From Engraulis encrasicolus (lineage: Eukaryota > Chordata > Actinopteri > Clupeiformes > Engraulidae): a stretch of 64,000 nucleotides of DNA. The translations under genes and the position numbers were made by a program. A model generated the notes under the pieces. The model was not told where the DNA came from and ran no database searches. It was given only the letters and a program-made list of their open reading frames with translations. Shown piece by piece: positions 46,801-60,100 of this stretch. The stretch is from assembly GCF_034702125.1 (NCBI RefSeq), contig NC_085876.1, positions 2,275,266 to 2,339,265 on the forward strand. The letters run 5' to 3'. The first letter of the stretch is position 1. Each line of letters starts with the position of its first letter.

Positions 46801-47557
46801 CTTCTAATAATGAGTTGTTCATTCTCCAAGAGGTTTTATTTTTTTCTATGTTTAAGTGTAGCTCTATTATTACTGGGGCATGGTCAGTTGTACAGATTGG
46901 TAATATTTCACATCTAGACACTTTTGCAATGTCTCCTTTAAACATAAAATAGTAATCTAGTCTTGAAAACACTTTGTGGGCGTCTGAGTAAAAGGTAAAG
47001 CCTCTCTCTTGAGGATGCAGGGTTCTCCAGACATCCAGTAATCCTATTTCTATTTCAGCTTTTTTCAATAAGGCTGTGGCTTTTGCTGCCTTGTGTTTGC
47101 CTGTACTTTGAGTATCTATTTTATTCATAATTAAATTGAAGTCCCCGCCCATTAACATCACACCTTTTGCTTCCATCATTACCAATTTAAGTATCTTTTG
47201 TAACATTTCGTCTCCTGCACCAGGTGGGTTATAAACATTTACCAAAGTTATACATTGCTGATCTAATTCCCCTATAACTATTACATATCTTCCTTCTTTA
47301 TCTCTGAAACACTTTTCCAAATTAAATACAAGGTTCTTTTTAATGAGGATTGCTACTCCTCTCTTAGCTGTGGTGTGTGAGGAGTAAAAAACATGGGCTT
47401 TAGCTAATTTCTCCAGCTTAGCGTGTTCCGTGTTGTTTAAATGGGTTTCTTGGAGATAGGCAATTCCTGCTTTTTCATTTTTTACCTGTTGTAATACACG
47501 TTTCCGTTTAATGGGATTGTTTAACCCGTTAGTGTTCAAAGAGAGTATTCTAATCAT
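43811..47557 (-). CDS. L1-like ORF2: endonuclease and reverse transcriptase, 1248 residues, intact
   Basis: One uninterrupted frame on the minus strand. The N-terminal APE-type endonuclease has LNTNGLN (Asn10), QETH (Glu37), GGDFN (Asp139, Asn141), SRLDYYF and TDHAPV (Asp225, His226), the metal-binding and catalytic positions. A Lys/Glu-rich, probably helical linker covers about 290-385. The reverse transcriptase has GKSPGTDGFTYEF, SYRPISLLN, LDAEKAFDR (Asp594), GTKQGDPLSPQLF and YADDVILY (Asp696, Asp697). A C-terminal Cys/His cluster begins CWRNCG. All key residues are present. The protein nicks target DNA and reverse-transcribes its own RNA in the nucleus. It belongs to the L1 group (the L1 versus Tx1 lineage is unresolved). 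Upstream, no ORF1 precedes it in the element, so whether this copy can move is doubtful. Antisense ORFs in the same interval are shadows. Confidence 0.93.
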   Translation of the reverse strand: MIRILSLNTNGLNNPIKRKRVLQQVKNEKAGIAYLQETHLNNTEHAKLEKLAKAHVFYSSHTTAKRGVAILIKKNLVFNLEKCFRDKEGRYVIVIGELDQQCITLVNVYNPPGAGDEMLQKILKLVMMEAKGVMLMGGDFNLIMNKIDTQSTGKHKAAKATALLKKAEIEIGLLDVWRTLHPQERGFTFYSDAHKVFSRLDYYFMFKGDIAKVSRCEILPICTTDHAPVIIELHLNIEKNKTSWRMNNSLLEDQAFKEKMNNNIKSFFEINDNGEVSNTTIWEAAKATIRGEIIAYSSWKKKQNDKNRKELETKIKDLQKEYERLRTKELSKQLNTVKKALEEIDIKEIEKKLTLSKQFLFDNSPKALKTLSFKLKKQQEKATIAMVKDVNGTLHRGKSGIAACFREFYQHLYTPEKQVSDLEIRNYLKHLDLPLVTQTQNNYLVQPIVEEEIVKAIKKSKTGKSPGTDGFTYEFFKAFQNVLIPILNRVFNDILETGLWPKTWGTTMISVIHKEGKDPANCSSYRPISLLNVDQKLFTTIMANRLTDLLPGLINLDQTGFVKDRLLGDNIRRTINIIDYTQRTKNQMLTLMLDAEKAFDRLLWPFLIGVCEKFGFHHKFLNLLNGMYNNSTARVRVNGTLSELFTIKRGTKQGDPLSPQLFALCIEPLAEKIRKNMQIKGVVMEDMEHKIALYADDVILYMTDVCNSLPTLMQEIGQYSSLSGYKLNLSKTEAMEVGSKLSCTFKKQYEFKWELTKVKYLGVNIPNNLEHLYACNYGKLGNTLKNDLSRWKLIPFTLLEKNCIIKMNILSCFLFLFQNLPLLVPNASFKQWDNLLRKFLWNEKKPRVKIKTLQQRKEMGGLALPNLANYFNAAQIKPILIMNNKKWNPKWKIMEADLVGQCNAWFPKTKTKLHNFTAKHTAKIWKRLSRAVKTDDKDWICLRDIQQDPEFLPNKEDRGFNLWESKGLMRFYQMYAEKGFDSFENIERRYQLPRSHFHRYLQVRSYVNKNIKIVTLAEIHPFVREILKVIEIGSIKNVTGQIYRTLQQNEGKMNHIKEKWEDELKTTISEKEWEQTFKDIYNHSKSLYWQEFAWKVNIRYFRTPSTIKYKQFTSSCWRNCGNSNADHTHIFFSCDRLKPYWEKVMGSIKNFLRTDVPIQQHNIMLGILPDISIEHIHFFWVLRITALKQITRHWKIPDAPNVKKWVASVHDMYEMEKVTYSIIKKEKVFEKRWELYLLKKQEVFGKYI

Positions 47558-48491
47558 GGTATTGGTTTTTTTTTATTTTTCCTTCCATTTTTCTTCCTTT
47601 TGGTTGACAAAGGCATAAAAGGGAGTAGTAAAAGACAAGACAAACGGAGGGCAAATAAGAGGAGGAAAAGAGAAAAAAAAAAAAAAAAGAAAAAAAAAAA
47701 GAAGTGATTTCAACCAAGATGTGTACCCGTTACCCAAAACCCTTTCCCCGAACCCCAGTAGTGGACTTCCAATTAATGTAACCTCCATATGGTTACCGAA
47801 GGTGTCCCTCTTTAAAATATAGAGGAAAAGGGTCTTACTGCCCGACCCCTGATAAGTGGAGTTCAAGTCTCCAAACTCAGGGGTGGGACAGGCCCCTGTA
47901 AGCCCGGTGAACAGTGTGATATTGAAAGACTATTTCCCATTTGTCTTTTTAGGTACAATTTCAACCCGCTTTTAAATAGGCTACTCTTATTTATTCTTCC
48001 CTCAAATGTGCAAATCTGTAGTTGTAGAAATTAAACCCCTCCCCCCACCCCTACCCCCGAGAGCAATCCAAAACAAGGGACACAAACATAACATAGTACA
48101 TAACATAATTCATCCCCACTGTGCTTCTACTCATCAATTAAGTTGTCCAGTCCCATCAACCTGCGTAACCTCTGTAGAGCCAGGAGAAAGAGTGTGAGAA
48201 TAGACAAAATGAATAAATGAATGAATGAATAAATAAATAAATAAATCAATAAATAAATAAATAAGTAGAGAAAGGGAAACATAAAAAGAGAAAAAAGGGA
48301 AAAGAAAAAGAGAAGGGGCCATAATCAAATGAAATAAAATGAAGAGATTCAGAGCTCCCTTTTCACAGGGCTAGTGTTCTTCTATAGGACATGTTATCAG
48401 AACTATTATAAAGTCAGGGTGCTAACATGTGATGTTGACAAGGTTTGGTGCTATAGCTCTGGATATATAATGTAAAGAATAAGCCTAACTT

Positions 48492-48966
48492 AGTCAATCG
48501 TTTGACACGGGACAAATTGTTATAGGAATCATGCCAAGTTTTTGTAATCCCTTGGTAGCCTACATCTAAATGACATATTAAAAATCTAGTGGAACACGGT
48601 CAAACTGTTTTTTTTTTTTCACGGTCAAAGTTGGAGCTTACCTATTATTTTTTTTTATAGGGAAACAGATACTAGGTGAATGGACAAAGATTTCAGTACT
48701 TTATCCAAACTGTGTCAAAGATTGTTTGTATTACAAGTTGTCTGAAATAGGATGATTAACTGTTCAAACGAGATCACAACCAGGCAAGCGTTGAGGGGAC
48801 ATTGGATAGTGTTGAGAGGAGGGGGTGCTTAGTTGCCATTGGGGGACATTAGTCTATTTTATTTTTAAGGGGGGCATTGGCAGGGTTTTGATGAGGTCAA
48901 GGGGGAATTTATTTTTTTAAAAGGCTGAGAACCAAAACCCATTCTATCTATCTATCTATCTATCTA

Positions 48967-49001
<35 letters not shown>

Positions 49002-50301
49002 GTCTGCCCCCCTCATCAGACATGACAGCATGACAATCATGAAGTAACGAAGATGGTTGACAGTTCTTCTTATGTTCACTGTCCCTGGGTCGCTACAGTA
49101 TGCTCAAAATTCATCATTTAAAGACGGTTTTAGCTAAATTTTCTCCCATGGGAGACCATGCCCCCAGACCCCCCTAGTATGACTCAACACTATCCCCCGA
49201 ATATGCCACTGCACACCACACATACTCGCGCACCGCTGCAGCACACGCGCCTCTCCGTGCCACCGCGCCTTTCTCACCCCTGACCCGTTTTCATGCCTGT
49301 GAACAAGGAAGAATGGGCTACACAGACGAGATATCTGAGGAGGTCCTGAATACAGTTACCTCTCGTAATATGTTACTTCCATCTTAAATGCATATTTGTC
49401 ACGTGGGACACCTTGGTCAGGTAACCAATATTTCGTTGGGCAGGGTTATTGTAATTTCGAGGGGTCGGCCTTTGCCCGACTCCCCATTGAACCCCTATGA
49501 TTCTAAATCTTTAATAATTTGCCTAAAGACCGTTTCAAACCCAAGACCTTGCCACCACTCGCATCACGACCATCAGATAGATACCAAACACATCATGGAA
49601 TTCTCAATACATCATATTAAGCGTTTAAACCACACATATTAATACTTCTGGTCCGGGTCTCCCCTGGGCACGTGGTATTTGCGCGGAATCCTGTGCACGC
49701 GCAACAACTGGATACCTCCCTCACCTGAGGGTCGAGTTTCTCACCCCGGAGGAGGCGAGTTTGAACAGCTGGCGTCTTCGCACAGAGAGCATTGTCTTCC
49801 TGTGCGTCCTTGTGATTCAAACGCCAGATAGGCAAAGTTTGTCTTTGTAATTTAAAGATAGCAAAAACAGTACATAAACACATGAATGGAAGAAAAGCAA
49901 CGAAACGTGAGATTCTTCAGGAACCTGTAGGTAATGATTATGAGGATGAAGATGAGGATGACGATGATGTCAGTGGTCAGAGAACGGTCAAGACATTGGG
50001 GGGGATTACATACCTCTCACTTAAATTGGCGCTGACCTTCTCTAAAACCAAAAGAAGTAACAGCTCAGTTGAAGCGGACAGAACGCATTTTATGACCAAT
50101 TTCAGCAGAAGTGTAAGACATTTCAAAGGTTGTACTAACTTTTCCCTCTCACTGTACCTGTTCTCCTCTCCCCTCTCTTCCTCTTCTGCTCTTCACCACC
50201 ATACACACCATAGTGTGTGATCGTGTGGATGTGGTGTAGATAATAGAGGATGTGTTTTTGAATCCATTTGAAGTCAATCTATCAGTGGCTTGAAGATGAA
50301 G
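48492..50301. other. Non-coding stretch
   Basis: Contains a TCTA/TCTG tetranucleotide array at about 48945-49006. The plus ORF at 49882-50220 has an acidic run (EDEDEDDDD) but no domain and ends in a low-complexity stretch; I do not call it a gene. Confidence 0.4.
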
Positions 50302-50422
<121 letters not shown>

Positions 50423-50546
50423 TGCAGAATACACAGTTCATCTGCAGCTTATTAGCGAGTGTGTGACAAAAGGCCAAACTCAATCAGCATTAGGCAGTCT
50501 GATCAATGGCCAATAACCAGCTAATATGGCTTTCAATTGGTGTGTG

Positions 50547-50578
<32 letters not shown>

Positions 50579-50916
50579 TGAAAAAGAGAGAAGGAGGGAG
50601 CCAATAATGTTCCTTTCTCTTTCTGTCTCACCAAGAGTGGGCTGATGGAATGATAACCGGTTTGAAATTAAAATGCAATTGATCTTGGTCTGTGTGTGTG
50701 CCGTGCGTGCTATGGTTAAATAGGCTTTGTGGAGGAGTACCCTTCTTTTTACTGACAGAGGTGTCAAAAGAAAAGTGAAAGTACATTTAGGGTGGAAGTA
50801 CAACACTAGCACATGATATTACACAGCTGTTCAACCATTTACTCTGTTGTACCTAATGAGCTAGGTGGACTGTGTCACTGAAAAACACTAAAAACCTAAC
50901 CTAATAAGGACCCACT

Positions 50917-51179
50917 TGCCTGGTTAACACCAGATCTAATCACAAGTGAGATTAGGTCTGGGGAGCTGCCTACTGTAAATTCCATAGGGGGCAGAATACT
51001 TGGCTATTATGACACACTGCCCTGCTCTCTGATTGGACAGAGAAACTGTAAAGGTCGGAATGCTTGGCCATTATGACACAGGGACCATGAACTTGGCCGT
51101 TATGAGTCATCCTCGCCAGACTGTCTTTCAGATCGAAACGATTGTGTAGAACTAAAGGCAGTATGGGAGTTCCCAGGCT
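50917..51179 (+). mobile_element. MITE, 263 bp, with perfect 11-bp flanking repeat
   Basis: Starts TGCCTGGTTAACACCAG and ends GAGTTCCCAGGCT; the terminal 7-8 bases (GCCTGG / CCAGGC) are inverted. AAGGACCCACT flanks it at 50906-50916 and 51180-51190. The interior carries three TTGGC(C/T)(A/G)TTATGA words. It is the fuller copy of the element at 3845. The duplication length is unusual, so the superfamily is left open. Confidence 0.8.
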
Positions 51180-51190
51180 AAGGACCCACT

Positions 51191-53324
51191 ACAACCTTGA
51201 TCCAACCAGCGCAGAGTTAGATGATTGTAAAACAAGTACACAGGTATCCTGGTTACTCAGATAAGTTACCTGTGTTGGAAGCAAACTGTTTTCGTTTTTT
51301 ACTTCTACTTTTGACACCTCTGCCTAATGGTCAATATCTTCCTTGATTGTTCTACCATATGGTCAAAAAAGTTACATCTAAATAGAGACATATTGTAGAT
51401 CAGGACCCTTTTTGTCAAAAGCATTGCTGCTAACCAGTTAGCAACTAACTAGGTTTCCAATGGTAAATTGCATTGTAACCACGAAAGACGCTGTTGAGAA
51501 ACACACCTTTGTCTAACAAATGACAAAATGAAAAAATACACAGCAAACATTTTCTTTAAGAAAAAACAAAGAGAGTGAATGCGATTTGAGATGAGAGTGA
51601 GATAGAAAGGAAGAAAGATTAAAAAAATTAAACATAGGCAGAAAATAATTGAGCAACAAACACTGAAAATGTTTTACCAAAATAAGATGACATTGTCTCA
51701 CCTACAGCACAAGATGGCATGGTGTCTTAATAATTAAATAGCGATGTGCTTTAATATAATCATTGTCAAATATCCAATTAAACAATATAAGAACAGAATG
51801 CCACTAATTGCATGCGTAATAACCCGACTAATAATACAGTATGTCGCTATAATGAGATGACACTTCCACCAGCGCATGTCAGTGAAACGCCATATGTTGT
51901 TGTAAGACTATAGTGCCCTCAATGACATCATCATTCTTCAATAATATTAGATAATACCACAACACCTTCCCAATTAGGCTACATGTCAGTGTAATGTCAT
52001 AATATGATGTTGTAATGTAATGTATGAGGTTATTAACAGTCACATAGACAACACAGGGCAAGAGATGAAAGGAGAGACAAAGAAGCACAGAGGAATATAA
52101 AAAGAGGGGTTGAAAAGCTGACAGCACCACACTGCAGGTGAGAACAGGCTCAGGTTACATAGATATGCCCTCAGAAAGAGTGTGTGTGAGAGAGAGAAGC
52201 GAGAGATGAATTAGTGAGAAGAAGATGCAGTGAAGGGTGGGGGGGGGGGAGGTGAAGGAGATAGAAAAGGAGAGAGAGGGAGAGAGGGAAGAAGATGAAT
52301 AAATATAGAGCAGAACAGGAGCAGAGAGAGGAGAGGGAGAGGGAGAGGCTTTTATACTGTCTTCCTTCCTGTCATTGGCAATCTGAATTGAGGATCACCG
52401 CGACACACTCACTTTCTGAGAGAAGAATTTCAACCTGGAGCAGAGTCATATACAAGATCTGTGTGTGTGTGTGCATGTGTGCGTGCCTGCTTGTGTGTCT
52501 GTGTGTGCGCAATGGCTGCACACAAATGTACATGTGACTTATGTGTGATTTATATGTGACTGTGGGTGAGGTGCATGTGCCAGAGAGAGAGAGAGAGAGA
52601 GAGAGAAAGAAATCAAAAGAGAGCTATAGCAAGAGAGAGACCTTCAGGTGTTTTTTTCTGCATTTGCATAATTGTTTTTCACTCGCCAAAAGAGCAAGTG
52701 ATACAGGGCAAGAGACACAGATGGGGAGAATACAGGTGAAACAGAGGGATGATGATAGGCAGAGAGAAGGAAAAGAAAAAGCAGGAAATTGAATAGGCGA
52801 TTAAACAAGAGAGCAAGACAGACTGAAGAAAAGAGAGGATGAGTGAAAAGGAAAGTATGTGTGTGTGTGTGTTATAGGTCTTACAGTTGCTTTTAAATCT
52901 AGAAGCGCATAGATGTTAGTTGTTAGTCTAACCATCGCACCAGTCCCTCATTGTTGTTCAGGTTGTATTGTGACCTTCACCCCTTACTTACTACAGTACA
53001 CACTCTTGCACACGCACACACACAGGGGGATTTCAATATCTCACAAAAGCTCAATTGTAATGTCATTTTCTCATTTGCAAACCCGATGGTAAACGAAGAA
53101 TAGTCACCTAAAAATTGCTAGACTGACAGCGGGGAAACTTAATTGTTTTCTCCACATAGGCGGGGCATCAGCAAAATGTGAGGCCACAAGCCTAAGTGGA
53201 GGACGCAAGGTTGCATATTGGAATGCACACTCTGACTGCAAGTCCAACAGGAAAGATAACCATGTGATAAACCTTCCACCTGTTTCTCTCATGCCTGAAC
53301 ATGACGGTAATGTATTATTTAACA
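51191..53324. other. Non-coding, purine-rich stretch
   Basis: Unique to 52140, then GA-rich low-complexity DNA with microsatellites (GT at 50540-50560 upstream, GT at 52458-52475, GA at 52582-52606, GT at 52858-52872). No gene recognised. Confidence 0.45.
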
Positions 53325-53560
53325 GCCGTGGCTCAGTGGTTAGAGCACTGGGTTGGCAACCCAAGGGTTGCAGGTTCAATGCCCGACCAGACCACGGCTG
53401 AAGTGCCCTTGAGCAAGGCACCTAACCCCCACACTGCTCCCCGGGCGCCGCTCAGCAGGCAGCCCACTGCTACGGACTAGTGTGTGTACTTCATTGTGAT
53501 TCACTAGTCCAAATGGGATAAATGCAGAGAAAGAATTTCCCCTAGGGGACCAAAAATTGC
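53325..53560 (+). mobile_element. tRNA-derived SINE
   Basis: A box-A-like TGGCTCAGTGGTTAGAGC (from about 53331) and a box-B-like GGTTCAATGCC (53372-53382) form a tRNA-like head. The body has CCTTGAGCAAGGCACCTAAC, and the tail includes AAATGGGATAAATGCAGAG and CCCCTAGGGGACCAAA. This order matches common fish V-SINE-like elements. The internal Pol III promoter is only slightly altered. Confidence 0.85.
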
Positions 53561-54169
53561 AGTCTTAAACATTACACCTTAAACATTTGTTTTCGAAAGT
53601 CTACAGCTCACAAAGTGGTTAGGGGTGTTCACTAGCAGTCCCTTACAAGTTTCAAGGCGGAATATGGCTTCTGTCATTTTTTATTTGCCATTTTGTGAAA
53701 GAAAGTGAAAGTGAAAGTGAAACTTAATTTACAAATTGCTACATAAAACACACATAAAACACCACAGATGCCATATTTCGCTACAAAAATTGTTAAGGAA
53801 CACCAGTGAATACTGCTGAACACTTGGTGAGTTGCATATTCTTGAAAACAAATGTTAAAGGTGATTTTAAGAACAGAGTTGCAGGTGCCCATAGACGGCC
53901 ATTCTAAAGCTGGTTGAGATCAAATCCAAATAAGCCAAATAACAGAGACTGCAGCAAACATGAAATAAACGGTGAGGGGGACTCTAAAACGTTGCAGACC
54001 ACTCAGAAAATGGCCTTAATGTTAAAAAAAGTGGAGTTCTCCTTTAAGCCAGGTGCAGACTCAAAATGTAAAAGTTCAATGCAAAGAGGTTGAAATGCAC
54101 ACCGATGACTCGGACGATTCGGGCCAACACGGCCCCCTATCTCTACAGGATTTTAATCTGGGATGCACT
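53561..54169. other. Non-coding stretch
   Basis: A short (GTGAAA)n run at 53701-53722; otherwise unique sequence with no gene. Confidence 0.45.
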
Positions 54170-54355
54170 TGCTTTTAATGGCTGTATTTTTGTGAATGAA
54201 CAACACATTTCAGCGATTACATATGTTGTTAACAGGTCACTAATCAGTGTCAAAGTGAAATTTCTTTAATGTTGTCCTATGAAAAGATATACTTACAAAT
54301 CTGCAAAAATGTGAGGGGTGTACTTGTGTACTTGTAAGACATACTGTAGGCAGGA
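54170..54355 (-). mobile_element. Terminal fragment of the Tc1/mariner-like MITE seen at 38107
   Basis: Read in reverse it starts ACAGTATGTCTTACAAG and has GTACACCCCTCACATTT, matching the 38107 fragment over about 180 bases. Confidence 0.6.
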
Positions 54356-54440
54356 ATTCAAAGTGTGTGGGAGGTGTTGGTTGATTCATTAATTAAGTAA
54401 TTTAAATCACAGCAGGTACAGAATGAGACATTATCTGGGC

Positions 54441-55074
54441 ATATTATATGGTTGTGACGTCATCTGTCGAATGCTCCATTCATTTCAACGGGGCTCCCCA
54501 ACGTTCGGACGTCTGTTATTTTTCGATAACGGACGGGTTGGTCTATAACAGACCGCTGTCAATGGCAACAAGACTTTTCACTGCTAAAGCGACTTTTCAA
54601 CAAGACTCTAATCAGCTGCTGTGATAGACAGCACCCGTTGTCCTGGCTACCGCTGTCAATGGCAACAAGACGTTCACTGCTAAAGCCACTGGCTTGTATA
54701 GGCCTACAAGTCAGTAAGTAAAGCGAATGTTTCATATCACTCCGCAGGGGGTCCGGTCTTTTGTCACTCTAATCAGCTGCTGTGATAGACAACACCTGTA
54801 GCCTAGGCTACCTGTTGCCTAGCGGTGTTCCACAACGGCACTGTTTTGTTTTGCGCAGCAACAATCTTAACATTAAATAGGTCTAAAGAAATGTCCCCGC
54901 CATGTGTGAATCATTTAAGTATATCCATATAATAAGCGGGTTAACTTTCGGCGAGTCGGTCGCTTTGTGGAATAGCAGCACTTCAGAGAGAAGTGCTCCG
55001 CGTCGGGGTCTAAAGATTCTCTCTGTCGTGCTGCTATTCCACGGTAGCGACCTTCTCGCCGAACGTTAACCCTT
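54441..55074 (-). repeat. Repeat family A, copy 1 (inverted relative to 60101-60434)
   Basis: Shares with 60101-60434, in reverse, the words GACGTCA, ATGCTCCATTCATTTCAACG, AATCAGCTGCTGTGATAGAC and GTCGCTACCGTGGAATAGC. This copy has an internal duplication (TCAATGGCAACAAGAC and AATCAGCTGCTGTGATAGAC each occur twice). Near its right end an inverted repeat GTTAACTTTCGGCGAG / CTCGCCGAACGTTAAC encloses about 130 bases. Confidence 0.75.
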
Positions 55075-57857
<2,783 letters not shown>

Positions 57858-57957
57858 TAGTGGGTGGCCAAAACCGGGACATAGTCTGCTCGGGACATGG
57901 GACACACAACTCCAAACCGGGACTGTCCCGGTTAAACCGGGACGTCTGGTCACCCTA
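57858..57957 (-). repeat. Interspersed repeat end (GGTGACCAGACGTCCCGGTT family)
   Basis: AACCGGGAC recurs four times, and read in reverse the right end is ATAGGGTGACCAGACGTCCC. This is a widespread vertebrate DNA-transposon end as I recall it; only about 100 bases remain. Confidence 0.6.
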
Positions 57958-58269
57958 TGGTAGGCCCTTTATTGCCCTCTTCCGTGGAGGCGAATTAATG
58001 AAAATAAAGACCGAATGGATAATTGTAAGATGCACTTTCATGCTCTTTGATCTCACTGTATTATTAGATTAGAATTTAGAGTTAGATTAGAGTTTAGGTT
58101 ATAGTTTTTATTGTCACATAGAATATTCGTTTTTCACAGAAAGGTGAAGTGTATTAGCTTCAGCATTAGGCAGAGCTTTTGTGACTCAAAGTTTATATAC
58201 AAGTACATATGCATCCATTTACATATACTTTCACATGCATACTCTGAGCCTACATACACCTATTATATA

Positions 58270-59511
58270 CAGTGACTTCAAAAAGTCTACACAACCCTAT
58301 TCAAATGCCAGCTTTTTGTGATGTAAAAAGGACAGAAAGACAGCTAATTTCATATTTTTCCACTTTAATCTAAACTATTATCCCGTACAATGCAATTGAG
58401 AAACAAGCATAAAGCTTTAAAGGGAAACAATAGAAAATAAAAAACTTCAATTAACATGGTTGCATAAATATACACACCCTTAAATTAATACTTAGTTGCA
58501 GCACCTACGGGCTTCTCTGGACCATTCCAAAACCTCAATCTTATTCTAGTGAAGCCATGCTTTTGTAGACTTAGGCGTGTGCTTGGGGAAATTGTTGTTC
58601 TGAAAGATTAGTTCCTCTGCATCTTCACCTTTCTACCAGGGGGTCGGAGGTTTTGTGCCACTACCACGGCCCCTGTGGAAATGTTCATAATTCCCTCCTC
58701 CCTAATGAGGGCCCCAGTAACATCTGAAGAAAAACAGCACAAAAGAACAATGCTGCCACCACCATACGTCATGTTAGGTATGGTGTTATTGCGGTGATGT
58801 TTTGCGCCAAACATACCCTTTTGAATTATGACCAAAAAGTTCAATCTTGGTGAGGTAAATTTTGCAAAAAATACTTATGTAATCTCCCAAATGCATGTGG
58901 GAAGATGTGTTATGGTCAGGTGAAACCGAGGTTGAACATTTTGGACATAATTCCAAAAGGTATTTTTGGCACAAAACATCACCGCAATAACACCATACCT
59001 AACATGACGTATGGTGGTGGCAGCATTGTTCTTTTGTGCTGTTTTTCTTCAGATGTTACTGGGACCCTCATTAGGGAGGAGGGAATTATGAACATTTCCA
59101 CAGGGGCCGTGGTAGTGGCACAAAACCTCCGACCCCCTGGTAGAAAGGTGAAGATGCAGAGGAACTAATCTTTCAGAACAACAATTTCTCCAAGCACACG
59201 CCTAAGTCTACAAAAGCATGGCTTCACTAGAATAAGATTGAGGTTTTGGAATGGTCCAGAGAAGCCCGTAGGTGCTGCAACTAAGTATTAATTTAAGGGT
59301 GTGTATATTTATGCAACCATGTTAATTTAAGTTTTTTATTTTCTATTGTTTCCCTTTAAAGCTTTATGCTTGTTTCTCAATTGCATTGTACAGGTTAATA
59401 GTTTAGATTGAAGGTGGAGAAAGCTGTGAATTTATTTGTCTTTCTGTCAATTTTTTACATCACAAAATGCTGACATTTGAGGAGGGGTGTGTAGACTTTT
59501 TGAAGGCACTG
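58270..59511. mobile_element. Tc1-derived giant foldback, 1242 bp, arms about 580 bp
   Basis: The left end CAGTGACTTCAAAAAGTC and right end TTTTTGAAGGCACTG are each next to TA, as in Tc1/mariner. The left arm (58270 to about 58850) mirrors the right arm (about 58925-59511) nearly throughout. Each arm is the 3' half of a Tc1 transposase plus terminal repeat. On the right arm the plus frame reads KGIFGTKHHRNNTIPNMTYG then GGSIVLLCCFSSDVTGTLIR, the Tc1 GGGSIMLWGCF region; the left arm encodes the same on the minus strand. The 5' half with DNA-binding helices is absent. No active enzyme is possible. Confidence 0.88.
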
Positions 59512-59516
59512 TATAC

Positions 59517-59725
59517 ATCAGACTTGTACGAAATTCCGAATTGAATGAATTGAAATTCACAGTAATGCCATAATATGAACACTAGGTGGTGGTGTTCTAT
59601 GTACTCAATGGGTGGTGTAGATTAAATTCAAAGACATTTCAAGGTAATGACACCACCTAGTGTTCGTACTATGGCATTACTTTGAACTTCAATTCATTCA
59701 ATTCGGAATTTCGTAGAAGCCTGAT
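59517..59725. mobile_element. Foldback MITE, 209 bp, adjacent to the Tc1 foldback
   Basis: Starts ATCAGACTTGTACGAAATTC and ends as its near reverse complement (CGTAGAAGCCTGAT). Arms are about 75 bp, meeting around AACACTAGGTGGTG / CACCACCTAGTGTT. Flanks ATAC on both sides could be a short duplication. Confidence 0.8.
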
Positions 59726-60040
59726 ATACATACACACCATACTTTCACCAACCAGTCTCATATACCTAGCCACGATACATATACATTACCTCACAAGTTA
59801 CAAGACCATTCACAATACTGCACACCCCACAGTCCCCAATGTTACCATTTAACATCATGTAGCAAGTCTTCTCCCATGAGAATCATAATCACACAATGAT
59901 AGCATAGGGCCAAAAGTTTTGGCTATTTACTTAATAGCCAAGCTTCAAATATTCTACATACATAAAGTATTCAATATGAAGATAATAAAATATAATACAA
60001 GCATGTTCACGTTAGGCCTACTTGGGTTTGACCACTGAAG
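59726..60040. other. Non-coding stretch
   Basis: Unique AT-rich sequence; nothing recognised. Confidence 0.4.
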
Positions 60041-60045
60041 TGACT

Positions 60046-60084
60046 CTGAAGAAGACGTGAGAGTGTCGAAACGTTAGTCTTGGT
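60046..60084 (+). ncRNA. Hammerhead-ribozyme-like motif (candidate)
   Basis: CTGAAGA (60046-60052) fits the core CUGANGA. It is followed by a 5-pair stem (60054-60058 with 60063-60067, two G-T pairs) capped by GAGA, then GAAA (60068-60071), then a 2-pair stem with a GTTA loop ending at GTC (60077-60079), the usual cleavage triplet. Departures: one extra A after the core and no clear stem I. Penelope-like elements are known to carry minimal hammerheads, and this wording (GAAGA...GAAACGTTAG) is repetitive in animal genomes. Activity is unproven. Confidence 0.3.
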
Positions 60085-60100
60085 GCTTGCCTAATAAGTA

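Larger units (their letters stand above)
43229..48480 (-). mobile_element. L1-like LINE with target-site duplications, ORF1 absent, 5.25 kb
   Basis: On the minus strand the element begins at about 48480, has a roughly 920-base leader that is pyrimidine-rich and holds an AAAT-type microsatellite (plus 48205-48264), then ORF2 (47557-43811), a roughly 580-base 3' region, AATAAA and a poly(A) tail (plus-strand T-run ending 43235). AAGCCTAACTT occurs on both sides (43218-43228 and 48481-48491), with the left copy merging into the T-run. The duplication and tail define a target-primed insertion. No ORF1 is found, so this copy is either truncated at its 5' end or from a lineage with a non-coding leader. 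Confidence 0.85.

Noticed and set aside
49882..50220. ORF with an acidic run
   Set aside because: Acidic run from a GA-rich simple sequence and a low-complexity C-terminus; no domain or splice context.
53331..53400. Possible tRNA gene
   Set aside because: A and B boxes are present, but the following body and tail are those of a SINE, and the cloverleaf is not maintained.
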